From the NCBI RefSeq assembly GCF_013752535.1, contig NZ_CP058348.1:744001-808000 (forward strand): a stretch of 64,000 bases of DNA. Reading direction: 5' to 3'. The DNA comes from Bdellovibrio sp. KM01 (GTDB lineage: Bacteria > Bdellovibrionota > Bdellovibrionia > Bdellovibrionales > Bdellovibrionaceae). Positions 25,305 to 32,501 of the stretch are shown one piece after another. A program made the translations under genes and the position numbers. Under the pieces are notes generated by a model. That model saw only the letters and a program-made list of their open reading frames with translations, ran no database searches and was not told the origin of the DNA. How positions within the stretch are numbered: position 1 is the stretch's first letter; each line of letters opens with the position of its first letter.

Positions 25305-27887
25305 ATGAGCAATGATATTGAAAAAATGACGCGAAAAAGCCAAGAGGCAATGCAGGCCGCTGCAAAGCTGGCTGAACGCAAGTCAAACCCATCTGTTGAG
25401 CCTGAACATCTCTTGTTAGAGCTGGTACAGCAAAGTGAGGGGATCATCCCTCGTCTTCTAGACAAACTAAACGTCGCTCAAGCGGACTTCTTGAGTGAAC
25501 TTCGTAAAAAAGTCGATCGCTTTCCGACTGTCACGGGTGGCGGGCAAAAACAGTTTGCCAGTCCACGCCTGGAGAAAATTTTCCGCGGGGCGGAGGTTGA
25601 GGCAGACGAGTGGGGCGATGCCTATATTTCAACAGAACACTTCTTTTTAGCGATGCTAAAAGGAACTGATGGAGAGTTGAATGCATTCTTTAAAAAGTTC
25701 AACCTGACCTCAGATAAAGTTAAAAACTCTTTAAGAGAAATGCGTGGCAATCAAAAAGTCACTGATGACGATCCAGAAAACAAGTACGAGGTTTTGACCA
25801 AGTACGCCCGTGATCTGACGGCTTTAGCCGCCGAAGGGAAACTAGACCCTGTGGTTGGTCGTGACGAAGAGATTCGTCGCGTGGTGCAGGTGTTGTCCCG
25901 TCGTACAAAAAACAATCCTGTTTTGATCGGGGAGCCGGGTGTGGGTAAGACAGCAATTGCCGAAGGTTTGGCGATTCGGATCTTGAAGCACGATGTGCCG
26001 GATAATTTGATTGGTAAAAAATTGATGTCCTTGGATATGGGAGCGTTGATCGCAGGTGCAAAATACCGCGGTGAATTTGAGGATCGTTTGAAAGCGGTCA
26101 TCAAAGAAGTCACGTCCAGCGAAGGTCAGATTATTCTATTCATCGACGAACTTCATACACTTGTTGGTGCTGGTAAGACGGATGGGGCAATGGATGCTGG
26201 TCAATTGTTAAAACCAGCTTTGGCCCGTGGCGAACTTCGCTGTATCGGTGCCACTACGCTGGATGAGTATCGCAAGTACATCGAAAAGGATGCGGCCCTT
26301 GAGCGTCGTTTCCAAACGGTCATGGTCGAAGAACCCAGCGAGGAAGATGCGATCACGATTCTTCGTGGCTTGAAAGAAAAGTACGAAGTGCATCATGGGA
26401 TTCGAATCACTGACTCGGCGTTGGTGTCGGCGGTGAAACTTTCTCGTCGTTACATCACCAATCGTTTCTTGCCGGACAAGGCGATCGACTTGATCGACGA
26501 AGCGGCAAGTAAGTTGGGTATCGAGACTCGCTCTGTCCCTGAAGAAGTGGATAAAATCGAGCGTGAGTTGATGCAGCTGCGAATTGAAAAAGAAGCTTTG
26601 AAAAAAGAAAAAGAAGAAGGTGCGAAGGAACGCATCACCGTGATCGATAAAGAGATCGCAGGTCTGAGCGCCAAGAACCAGCTTTTGCGCGAGCAATGGG
26701 AATTTGAAAAGGGTGGTATCACTCAGATCAAAAAACTCAAAGCGGACATTGAAGACCTTAAGGTCGCAATTTCCAAAGCCGAGCGTGAAGGCGATTTAGG
26801 CAAAGCCGCCGAGCTAAAATACGGAAAACTTCCAGAGACCGAGAACAAACTCAAAGCCATGGAAGAACGTAGCAAAGAGCAAAATGGCAACGAAAGCCGC
26901 ATGCTAAAAGAAGAAGTGGGTCCTGAAGACGTGGCAGAAGTTGTCGCGAAATGGACGGGTGTTCCGGTTAGCAAAATGCTTGAAAGTGAAAGCCAAAAAC
27001 TTTTGCACATGGAAAACGAGCTTAAAAAACGCGTTGTTGGTCAGGATCATGCATTGACGGTGGTGGCAGATGCCATTCGCAGAGCCCGTGCCGAGATCTC
27101 CGATCCGAATCGTCCCATTGGAACCTTCATGTTCCTGGGGCCAACGGGTGTCGGTAAAACTGAAACCGTTAAGGCCTTGGCTGAATTCATGTTCGATGAT
27201 GAGCAAGCAGTTGTTCGTATCGACATGAGTGAATACATGGAAAAACACGCCGTGTCTCGTTTGGTGGGAGCACCTCCGGGATATGTGGGCTACGAAGAGG
27301 GTGGTCAATTGACTGAAGCCGTTCGTCGCAGACCTTACAGCGTCGTTTTGTTGGACGAGGTCGAGAAGGCTCATCCGGATGTATTCAATATACTGTTGCA
27401 GGTTTTGGACGACGGTCGATTGACAGATGGTCAAGGTCGCACGGTGGATTTTAAAAACACTGTTTTGATCATGACTTCGAATGTGGGTTCGCAATCGATT
27501 TTAGATCCAAAAATGAACGACGATGCAAAACAAAAAGCGGTGACAGAAGCCTTGCGTGAACATTTCCGCCCAGAGTTTTTGAATCGTATCGATGAAGTTG
27601 TGATCTATCACTCTTTGGGGCAGGAGCAAATTGCGGGCATTGTGCAGGTGCAGTTGGATCTGGTTGCTCAAAGATTGAAAGGCAAAAAGATCGGTATCTC
27701 TTTCAGCAAAGAAGCTGTGGAGTTCCTGGCTCGGAAAGGCTACGACCCGATTTATGGGGCTCGTCCTTTAAAGCGTGTGATCCAAACAGAGTTGTTAAAT
27801 CCACTCTCAAAACAGATCATCAGTGGCGGTGTAAAAGCAGGTGACACAGTCGAAGTGAAAGCGGATTCCAATCATTTGACATTCTAA
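25305..27887 (+). CDS. clpB: ATP-dependent disaggregase ClpB
   Basis: The 860-residue ClpB/Hsp100 pulls proteins from aggregates with DnaK. It has the N-terminal Clp-N repeats (about 1-145), the first AAA+ module with GEPGVGKT (about 205-212), the middle coiled coil (about 410-525, rich in KKEKEEG repeats) and the second AAA+ module with GPTGVGKT (about 608-615). GGAGGTGAT is a near-perfect ribosome-binding site just ahead of the ATG. It looks complete. It is followed by a sigma-54-type promoter of the next gene rather than its own terminator. Confidence 0.97.
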   Translation: MSNDIEKMTRKSQEAMQAAAKLAERKSNPSVEPEHLLLELVQQSEGIIPRLLDKLNVAQADFLSELRKKVDRFPTVTGGGQKQFASPRLEKIFRGAEVEADEWGDAYISTEHFFLAMLKGTDGELNAFFKKFNLTSDKVKNSLREMRGNQKVTDDDPENKYEVLTKYARDLTALAAEGKLDPVVGRDEEIRRVVQVLSRRTKNNPVLIGEPGVGKTAIAEGLAIRILKHDVPDNLIGKKLMSLDMGALIAGAKYRGEFEDRLKAVIKEVTSSEGQIILFIDELHTLVGAGKTDGAMDAGQLLKPALARGELRCIGATTLDEYRKYIEKDAALERRFQTVMVEEPSEEDAITILRGLKEKYEVHHGIRITDSALVSAVKLSRRYITNRFLPDKAIDLIDEAASKLGIETRSVPEEVDKIERELMQLRIEKEALKKEKEEGAKERITVIDKEIAGLSAKNQLLREQWEFEKGGITQIKKLKADIEDLKVAISKAEREGDLGKAAELKYGKLPETENKLKAMEERSKEQNGNESRMLKEEVGPEDVAEVVAKWTGVPVSKMLESESQKLLHMENELKKRVVGQDHALTVVADAIRRARAEISDPNRPIGTFMFLGPTGVGKTETVKALAEFMFDDEQAVVRIDMSEYMEKHAVSRLVGAPPGYVGYEEGGQLTEAVRRRPYSVVLLDEVEKAHPDVFNILLQVLDDGRLTDGQGRTVDFKNTVLIMTSNVGSQSILDPKMNDDAKQKAVTEALREHFRPEFLNRIDEVVIYHSLGQEQIAGIVQVQLDLVAQRLKGKKIGISFSKEAVEFLARKGYDPIYGARPLKRVIQTELLNPLSKQIISGGVKAGDTVEVKADSNHLTF

Positions 27888-27890
27888 ATG

Positions 27891-27907
27891 TTGGCACGAC
27901 TTTGGCT
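27891..27907 (+). promoter_or_regulatory. Sigma-54 (-24/-12) promoter of the Ser/Asn-rich small gene
   Basis: TTGGCACG, four bases, then TGGCT keeps the invariant GG-N10-GC and matches the sigma-54 consensus TTGGCACG-N4-TTGCW with one mismatch. It directly follows clpB and would start transcription near 27918, at the foot of a hairpin. Confidence 0.7.
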
Positions 27908-27917
27908 AACTCCTCGG

Positions 27918-27943
27918 ATAGGCAGGCAATGATGCTTGCCTAT
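27918..27943 (+). promoter_or_regulatory. Hairpin at the predicted 5' end of the small gene transcript
   Basis: ATAGGCAGGCA and TGCTTGCCTAT pair over 10 of 11 positions with an ATGA loop. Its first base coincides with the predicted sigma-54 start point, so it would cap the transcript, possibly for stability. It has no T-run. Confidence 0.55.
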
Positions 27944-27960
27944 CTTATAGGAGTCCTACA

Positions 27961-28143
27961 ATGGGAACTGACAAATTCAACAAGCAAAATTCTTCTTCCT
28001 CTTCAACAGACAGATCTGGCAACAGAGCTGAAGACCAAAGAAGAGAATCTTCTAACAGCTCTAACCGCAATGAGAATCTGAACAAGTCTTCTCAAAAACC
28101 TTCCCAAAACTCTACGGACAGAAATTCTTCTGGAAGAAGATAG
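27961..28143 (+). CDS. Small Ser/Asn-rich hydrophilic peptide under a sigma-54 promoter
   Basis: This 60-residue protein is almost wholly polar: Ser, Asn, Arg, Lys, Asp and Glu with no aromatic core except a Phe near the N-terminus. It begins MGTDKFNKQNSSSSSTD and looks intrinsically disordered, as in small stress or desiccation proteins. TAGGAG lies 7-8 bases upstream of the ATG. It is preceded by a -24/-12 promoter and a hairpin and followed by a terminator, so it is a transcription unit of its own. The ORF is supported by these signals rather than by homology. Confidence 0.65.
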   Translation: MGTDKFNKQNSSSSSTDRSGNRAEDQRRESSNSSNRNENLNKSSQKPSQNSTDRNSSGRR

Positions 28144-28182
28144 TCTGGAAAAATAGTGACCTAAATATGTAAGGTTGAGATG

Positions 28183-28213
28183 GGGCTTCTAGAATGGAAG
28201 CCCTTCTTTTTTT
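28183..28213 (+). terminator. Intrinsic terminator after the Ser/Asn-rich gene
   Basis: GGGCTTC (28183-28189) and GAAGCCC (28197-28203) form a 7-bp stem followed by a T-rich run. Confidence 0.88.
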
Positions 28214-28248
28214 GCAGAAGCGCAGATTTTAAGTGATAAGGGAGTCAA

Positions 28249-28283
28249 AGTGCCCCGGGGAAACTTTCCCTATATTCGGGGCA
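28249..28283. repeat. Nested inverted repeat after the DUF1328 gene
   Basis: TGCCCCG and CGGGGCA frame an inner GGGAAA-c-TTTCCC hairpin. It lies downstream of the minus-strand DUF1328 gene and may end its transcript, although the T-run is weak. Confidence 0.5.
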
Positions 28284-28302
28284 ATTTGACCCTCGGGATT
28301 TC

Positions 28303-28476
28303 TTACCTTGGTCCTCTTCGGCCAATCATATTGACGAAGAAGCTGATTACAGCCAGTACCAAGAACACAATCAACAGCAGTCTTCCGACCTCCATTGATA
28401 ATCCCGCCACGCCATTGGCGCCTAAAACGAACGCTACGATGGCTAAAATGAAAAATGCGATTGCAGCCCGTAACAT
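28303..28476 (-). CDS. DUF1328 (YtjA) family small membrane protein
   Basis: The 57-residue protein has two hydrophobic helices around GANGVAGLSME: MLRAAIAFFILAIVAFVLG and VGRLLLIVFLVLAVISFFV. This is the DUF1328/YtjA pattern of small inner-membrane peptides linked to envelope stress. It ends in basic GRRGPR. GAGGAGG lies 5 bases ahead of the ATG at 28476. It is shorter than 60 codons and easily missed; the opposite-strand frame at 28250-28513 is its shadow. A -24/-12 promoter lies just upstream. Confidence 0.88.
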   Translation of the reverse strand: MLRAAIAFFILAIVAFVLGANGVAGLSMEVGRLLLIVFLVLAVISFFVNMIGRRGPR

Positions 28477-28512
28477 GCAGACCTCCTCAGTGGTGTTACT
28501 AGCATTTGCTTA

Positions 28513-28529
28513 AGCAAAGCAGATGCCAA
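28513..28529 (-). promoter_or_regulatory. Sigma-54 (-24/-12) promoter of the DUF1328 gene
   Basis: On the minus strand TTGGCAT, five bases, then TTGCT keeps GG-N10-GC and differs from TGGCAC-N5-TTGC by one base. It lies between the activator's stop (28533) and the gene start (28476), leaving a 5' leader of about 26 bases. Just upstream, CACA-aag-TGTG at about 28533-28545 is a perfect small inverted repeat. Confidence 0.72.
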
Positions 28530-28532
28530 CTA

Positions 28533-29504
28533 TCACAAAGTGTGGTGTCGTTTCCCAAGTTTGCGATAAAGAGTCTTGCGGTCGATGCCTAAATCGCGGG
28601 CGGTCTTTTCTTTCGCACCGTTGTTAAGCGACAAAGCGTATTCGATATAGAGTCGATTCATGTCGTCGATGGATAGAATTTTGGAAGGACATTCGTTTAC
28701 TTTATCTCTTAAAAAACCGATCGTGTTTCGTTTTTGTTGAGTCAGCGACATGGCTTGTGGATGCAGATCTTCAACGTCGATATGAGAATTCAGAGCCAGG
28801 ACCACCGCACGTTCAATTCGGTTTTCCAGTTCACGCACATTTCCCTGCCACGACTCTTTCAGTAAATAGTCATTCGCCGCCGGTGTCAGGCCGAATATTG
28901 TCTTCGCGTTGATGGTCGAAAACTTTCTAATGAAATGTGTGGCAAGGGGCAGAATATCTTCGCGACGTTCACGCAGCGAAGGCACATTGATGCTGATGAC
29001 GTTTAAACGAAAGAAAAGATCTTCGCGAAATTTTTTAGTGTGTACGGCCCGGTTTAAATTTTCATGGGTGGCGGCAATCACACGAATGTTGATAGGGCGA
29101 AGGTTGTTTTCTCCCAGACGTTTGATTTTTCGTTCCTGCAAAACTCGCAACAACTTTGCTTGCAAACTGATATCCAAATCAGCGATCTCGTCTAAAAACA
29201 GAGTGCCGCCTTCGGCTTCTTCCAGCAATCCCGTCTTGCTGTTGTGCGCGCCCGTGAAAGCTCCGCGAGCATAACCGAAAAGTTCTGATTCTAATAAATT
29301 GTCAGGGATGGCTGCGCAATTCAGCGCGACGAAGCTTCGCGAATTTCGCGGGCTTTGGGAGTGAATAAATTTGGCAATGACTTCTTTGCCGGTGCCGCTT
29401 TCCCCTGTAATCAGAACATTGGAGCAGCTTTCAGCAACTTTGCGAGCTAACGACAGGGCAGAAATAAAAGCGGGACTTTCTGCTATGATGTCTCCGCTTT
29501 CCAT
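28533..29504 (-). CDS. PspF-like sigma-54 activator without sensory domain
   Basis: The 323-residue AAA+ enhancer-binding protein begins directly with the AAA+ domain, as in PspF. Walker A is GESGTGKE (34-41), the contact loop is the canonical GAFTGA (81-86) and Walker B is TLFLDEIAD (Asp105, Glu106). A Fis-type helix-turn-helix closes the C-terminus (AKEKTARDLGIDRKTLYRKL). GGGGGAGA lies upstream of the ATG. The gene sits 12 bases after a beta-barrel protein gene in one operon, and two sigma-54 promoters lie on either side of the next genes downstream. A cell-envelope stress role is an inference. Confidence 0.93.
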   Translation of the reverse strand: MESGDIIAESPAFISALSLARKVAESCSNVLITGESGTGKEVIAKFIHSQSPRNSRSFVALNCAAIPDNLLESELFGYARGAFTGAHNSKTGLLEEAEGGTLFLDEIADLDISLQAKLLRVLQERKIKRLGENNLRPINIRVIAATHENLNRAVHTKKFREDLFFRLNVISINVPSLRERREDILPLATHFIRKFSTINAKTIFGLTPAANDYLLKESWQGNVRELENRIERAVVLALNSHIDVEDLHPQAMSLTQQKRNTIGFLRDKVNECPSKILSIDDMNRLYIEYALSLNNGAKEKTARDLGIDRKTLYRKLGKRHHTL

Positions 29505-29516
29505 TTTGGTCTCCCC

Positions 29517-30023
29517 CTATAAAGCGCCCCCGCCAGAAAGAACAATAAAGTACTGAACTTCCTCGTCTGGCATTTTGAATCCATATTTGTCTCGGCGGGT
29601 ATCATAGTACTTCGTCACTTGGGCGCCGCCACCAATTCGTATTGGACCCATGGCAAAAATCAAACCGGCTTTTCCGAAATAACCACTGGCATCTTCGTTG
29701 GCAAATCGCAAACCGGGACCGGCAAAGACCTCAACACCGAACTTTGGAGAGGAGTAAAAACCCGTCCCAAAAATTGCCGCCGTGTCTAAACCGTAAGTTG
29801 TGTTAATGCTGGAGCCGAATTGAGTGAAAATGGAATTGCGCCAATTCAGCCAGTCTTTCAAATACCAATTTAGCCCCAGATCGATTTCCGTATAGCTGTT
29901 TCCATTATAGGTTCCGATCCCGCCACTGAGGTCATAGGACAGGTTTTGACTAGAGCTTTGTGCCCGGGCTGAGTTCGAATAAAGGCCGCCAAGAATCAAT
30001 AAAACACCAATTAGTTTTTTCAT
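29517..30023 (-). CDS. Secreted outer-membrane beta-barrel-like protein
   Basis: The 168-residue protein has a signal peptide (MKKLIGVLLILGGLYSNSARAQ) and a mature part of alternating short strands ending in VQYFIVLSGGGAL, typical of small outer-membrane barrels with a C-terminal strand. Many aromatic and glycine residues support this. The frame opens further at 30149 but no ribosome-binding site is seen there; GAAG lies 8 bases before the ATG at 30023. It is the first gene of the operon with the sigma-54 activator and may be its input or target. Confidence 0.72.
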   Translation of the reverse strand: MKKLIGVLLILGGLYSNSARAQSSSQNLSYDLSGGIGTYNGNSYTEIDLGLNWYLKDWLNWRNSIFTQFGSSINTTYGLDTAAIFGTGFYSSPKFGVEVFAGPGLRFANEDASGYFGKAGLIFAMGPIRIGGGAQVTKYYDTRRDKYGFKMPDEEVQYFIVLSGGGAL

Positions 30024-30165
30024 AAATTCATCTTCTGAATCCGACTCAGCCAGGTCAATGAATTTACGGGCAGTTCGGGCTTTCAACACAATGAAAATAG
30101 GGTGGCTTTCCTTGCCAATCTCCCTGTGAAAGTGTAGTTTCCAGCCCATTCAAGCAGAGGCCCTT

Positions 30166-30765
30166 ATGTTTTCTGGAATCGTCGAATCCGTTATGCCAAT
30201 TGAAAGCTCGGAAGAGCTTCAAAATGCCTATCGCATTAAAATTAAAAAACCTTCTGAATTCAATGATTTAAAGCTCGGCGATAGCATCGCTTGCGATGGT
30301 GTTTGCCTGACGGTGGAAGCCTTTGACGAGAATCAAATGACTTTCGCTCTGGCAGCGGAAACCATCAAGGTTCTTGATTGGAACCCAAACAGCTGGATCG
30401 GCAAAAAGGTCAATTTAGAGAGATCTTTGCGATTTGGTGACCGAATTCATGGTCATTTGGTGACGGGCCACGTTGATAGTTTGGGCTCCGTGACAAGATC
30501 CGAGCTTATCGGCGAATCCTTCTTTTTGGACGTAAAGGTTCAGGACACAATCCTGCCTTACGTTTGGAAAAAGGGGAGCATCACGCTGAATGGCGTAAGT
30601 CTCACGGTTAACGAGCTTGATAAAAATACGGTCTCTGTCTGTCTGATTCCGGAAACCCTCAAACGCACAAATTTGGGCGATATGAAGGTTGGTAGCAAAA
30701 TCAATGTGGAGCCGGATTATATGGCGCGCGCGATTCAACGTTCTTTGGAAGTAAAAAAGGATTAA
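30166..30765 (+). CDS. ribE: Riboflavin synthase alpha subunit
   Basis: Riboflavin synthase disproportionates two 6,7-dimethyl-8-ribityllumazine molecules. The 199-residue protein has the tandem lumazine-binding folds: the N-terminal MFSGIVES and ACDGVCLTVEAF, and the second repeat at TLNGVSLTVNEL. Length and motifs are normal. It is the first gene of a ribE-ribBA-ribH operon, with 4 bases to the next. No RFN (FMN) riboswitch is visible in the 142-bp spacer upstream, so regulation must differ. Confidence 0.96.
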   Translation: MFSGIVESVMPIESSEELQNAYRIKIKKPSEFNDLKLGDSIACDGVCLTVEAFDENQMTFALAAETIKVLDWNPNSWIGKKVNLERSLRFGDRIHGHLVTGHVDSLGSVTRSELIGESFFLDVKVQDTILPYVWKKGSITLNGVSLTVNELDKNTVSVCLIPETLKRTNLGDMKVGSKINVEPDYMARAIQRSLEVKKD

Positions 30766-30769
30766 CTCG

Positions 30770-31900
30770 ATGGCATTCAATACAATCCCAGAAATTCTTG
30801 ATGATGTAAGAGCGGGTAAAGTCGTTATTCTGGTGGACGACGAGGACCGTGAAAACGAAGGTGATCTTATTCTTGCGACAGATCACGTGAATGCCCAAGC
30901 GATCAACTTTATGATCTCTGAAGCACGTGGTTTGGTTTGCCTGTGCATGACTCCTCAACAAATGGATCGTCTGCAACTGCCATTGATGGTTCGTGACGAG
31001 TACAACTATGCTCCGAACAAAACAGCCTTCACAGTTTCCATCGAAGCCGCTGAAGGAATCTCTACAGGTATTTCCGCTGCGGATCGTGCTCACACTTGCA
31101 AAGTGGCAGCTAATCCTCACGCAAAACCTTCTGACGTTCATATGCCCGGTCATATCTTCCCCATCCGTGCCCAACACGGTGGTGTACTAAAACGTGCAGG
31201 ACATACAGAGGCTTCTGTGGATCTGGCTCGTTTGGCAGGATTGAATCCAGCAGCGGTCATTTGCGAAGTGATGAATCCAGATGGATCCATGGCGCGCGTT
31301 CCAGATTTGAAAGAATTCGCGAAAAAACACGGCATCAAAATTGGTACGATCGTGGATCTGATCGCTTACCGCTTGGCGAATGAAACTTTGGTTGAAGAAT
31401 TGGCGAACATTCCTTTGCCAGCTTCTTTCGGCGAGGGCTACAAAGCCCGCGTGTTCCGTTCCACAGTGGATGGACTTGAACACTTGGTTATTCAAAAAGG
31501 TGAAATCAAAAAAGACGAAGCTGCATTGATCCGTGTTCACGTGGACAACTTCACTCGTGATTTCATGGCCGTTGTGCAAAGAGGCGCATCGTCAGTTGTC
31601 GAAAGTCTAAAAATGATTGAAGATGCTGGTCATGGTGCTTTCGTTCTTCTGCGTGGGAACAACCGGACTCAAGGTTTGACTCAAGAACTTCAGGCTTTGA
31701 TGGGTATGGAAGATCTGCGTCCATCCACTCCGTTGATGGATGAGCGTGACTACGGTATCGGCGCGCAAATTTTGCGCGAGATCGGTGCGAACAAAATTCG
31801 TCTGATCACTAACAAACCGGAAAAGAAAGTCGGTTTGAAAGCATTTGATTTGGAAATCGTTGAAATTGTGGCAATTGAAAATTTAAAAGGGGCTCACTAA
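30770..31900 (+). CDS. ribBA: RibBA: DHBP synthase with a degenerate GTP cyclohydrolase II domain
   Basis: The 376-residue fusion has DHBP synthase in residues 1-200 with its metal and substrate residues: DDEDRENEGDL (23-33), TGISAADRAHT and FPIRAQHGG. This makes the four-carbon unit from ribulose 5-phosphate. The GTP cyclohydrolase II half (about 205-376) has lost the zinc site: His257 is followed by VDNFTRDFMAVVQ where HSECLTGD and the LRCDC motif are expected, so no cysteine remains. The half is thus probably inactive, like the RibBX-type hybrids known in other bacteria. A separate ribA must supply that step. It overlaps ribH by one base. Confidence 0.92.
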   Translation: MAFNTIPEILDDVRAGKVVILVDDEDRENEGDLILATDHVNAQAINFMISEARGLVCLCMTPQQMDRLQLPLMVRDEYNYAPNKTAFTVSIEAAEGISTGISAADRAHTCKVAANPHAKPSDVHMPGHIFPIRAQHGGVLKRAGHTEASVDLARLAGLNPAAVICEVMNPDGSMARVPDLKEFAKKHGIKIGTIVDLIAYRLANETLVEELANIPLPASFGEGYKARVFRSTVDGLEHLVIQKGEIKKDEAALIRVHVDNFTRDFMAVVQRGASSVVESLKMIEDAGHGAFVLLRGNNRTQGLTQELQALMGMEDLRPSTPLMDERDYGIGAQILREIGANKIRLITNKPEKKVGLKAFDLEIVEIVAIENLKGAH

Positions 31901-32469
31901 TGGCAAGCATCAAAGTTGGCGTTGTAACTGCACGCTGGAATTCTGAAATCACTCAAAAACTTGAAGAGGGAGCAATCTCTTACCTTGAGTCTTGTGAGGG
32001 AGTTGAAATTTACGCGGCCTTGGTTCCGGGCGCAGTTGAAGTACCTCTAGCTTGCCAGGCTTTTTTGGATGCGGGTTGCGACGGTGTGGTTGCATTGGGG
32101 GCTGTTATCCGTGGGGAAACTTCTCACTATGATTATGTCTGCAACTCAGTAACTGACGGTATCACTCGCTTGATGCTGGATTATAAAAAACCAATCGGTT
32201 TCGGTATTTTGACAACTGAAAACGAAGAGCAAGCCATTGCTCGCACAGGCAGCACTGAGCACATGAACAAGGGTGAAGAAGCTGCTCAAGTTGTCATGGA
32301 AATGATCGGTTTGGTGGGTGAAATCCCAGCGACGATGAAAACTGCTAAAATGTTGGCAGCTCAACCAGCTCCAAAAGCTGCAGCAAAGGCAAAAGCTCCA
32401 AAGGCAGCGAAAGCAGCAAAGAAAGCTCCGGCTAAAGCAAAAAAAGCCGCGAAAAAAGCTAAAAAGTAA
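31900..32469 (+). CDS. ribH: Lumazine synthase with a histone-like Lys/Ala tail
   Basis: Lumazine synthase condenses the pyrimidine with the DHBP product. The 154-residue core has VPGAVEVPL (42-50), GAVIRGETSHYDYV with His76, and GFGILTTENEEQAIART (100-116). Residues 155-189 form a tail of APKAAAKAKAPKAA and AKKAPAKAKKAAKK, like eukaryotic or bacterial H1-type tails. Such a tail is unusual for this enzyme, which normally assembles icosahedral shells or pentamers. The tail would project from the assembly and could bind nucleic acid (inference). Confidence 0.93.
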   Translation: MASIKVGVVTARWNSEITQKLEEGAISYLESCEGVEIYAALVPGAVEVPLACQAFLDAGCDGVVALGAVIRGETSHYDYVCNSVTDGITRLMLDYKKPIGFGILTTENEEQAIARTGSTEHMNKGEEAAQVVMEMIGLVGEIPATMKTAKMLAAQPAPKAAAKAKAPKAAKAAKKAPAKAKKAAKKAKK

Positions 32470-32501
32470 TTTAGCATTATAAGCCTAACGAAGGGTGCTG
32501 G

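Noticed and set aside
28250-28513. Plus-strand 87-residue frame over the DUF1328 gene
   Set aside because: It is antisense to a 57-residue gene that has a family match, ribosome site and promoter.
30024-30165. FMN (RFN) riboswitch before ribE
   Set aside because: The short spacer lacks the conserved RFN core and has no strong leader stem.
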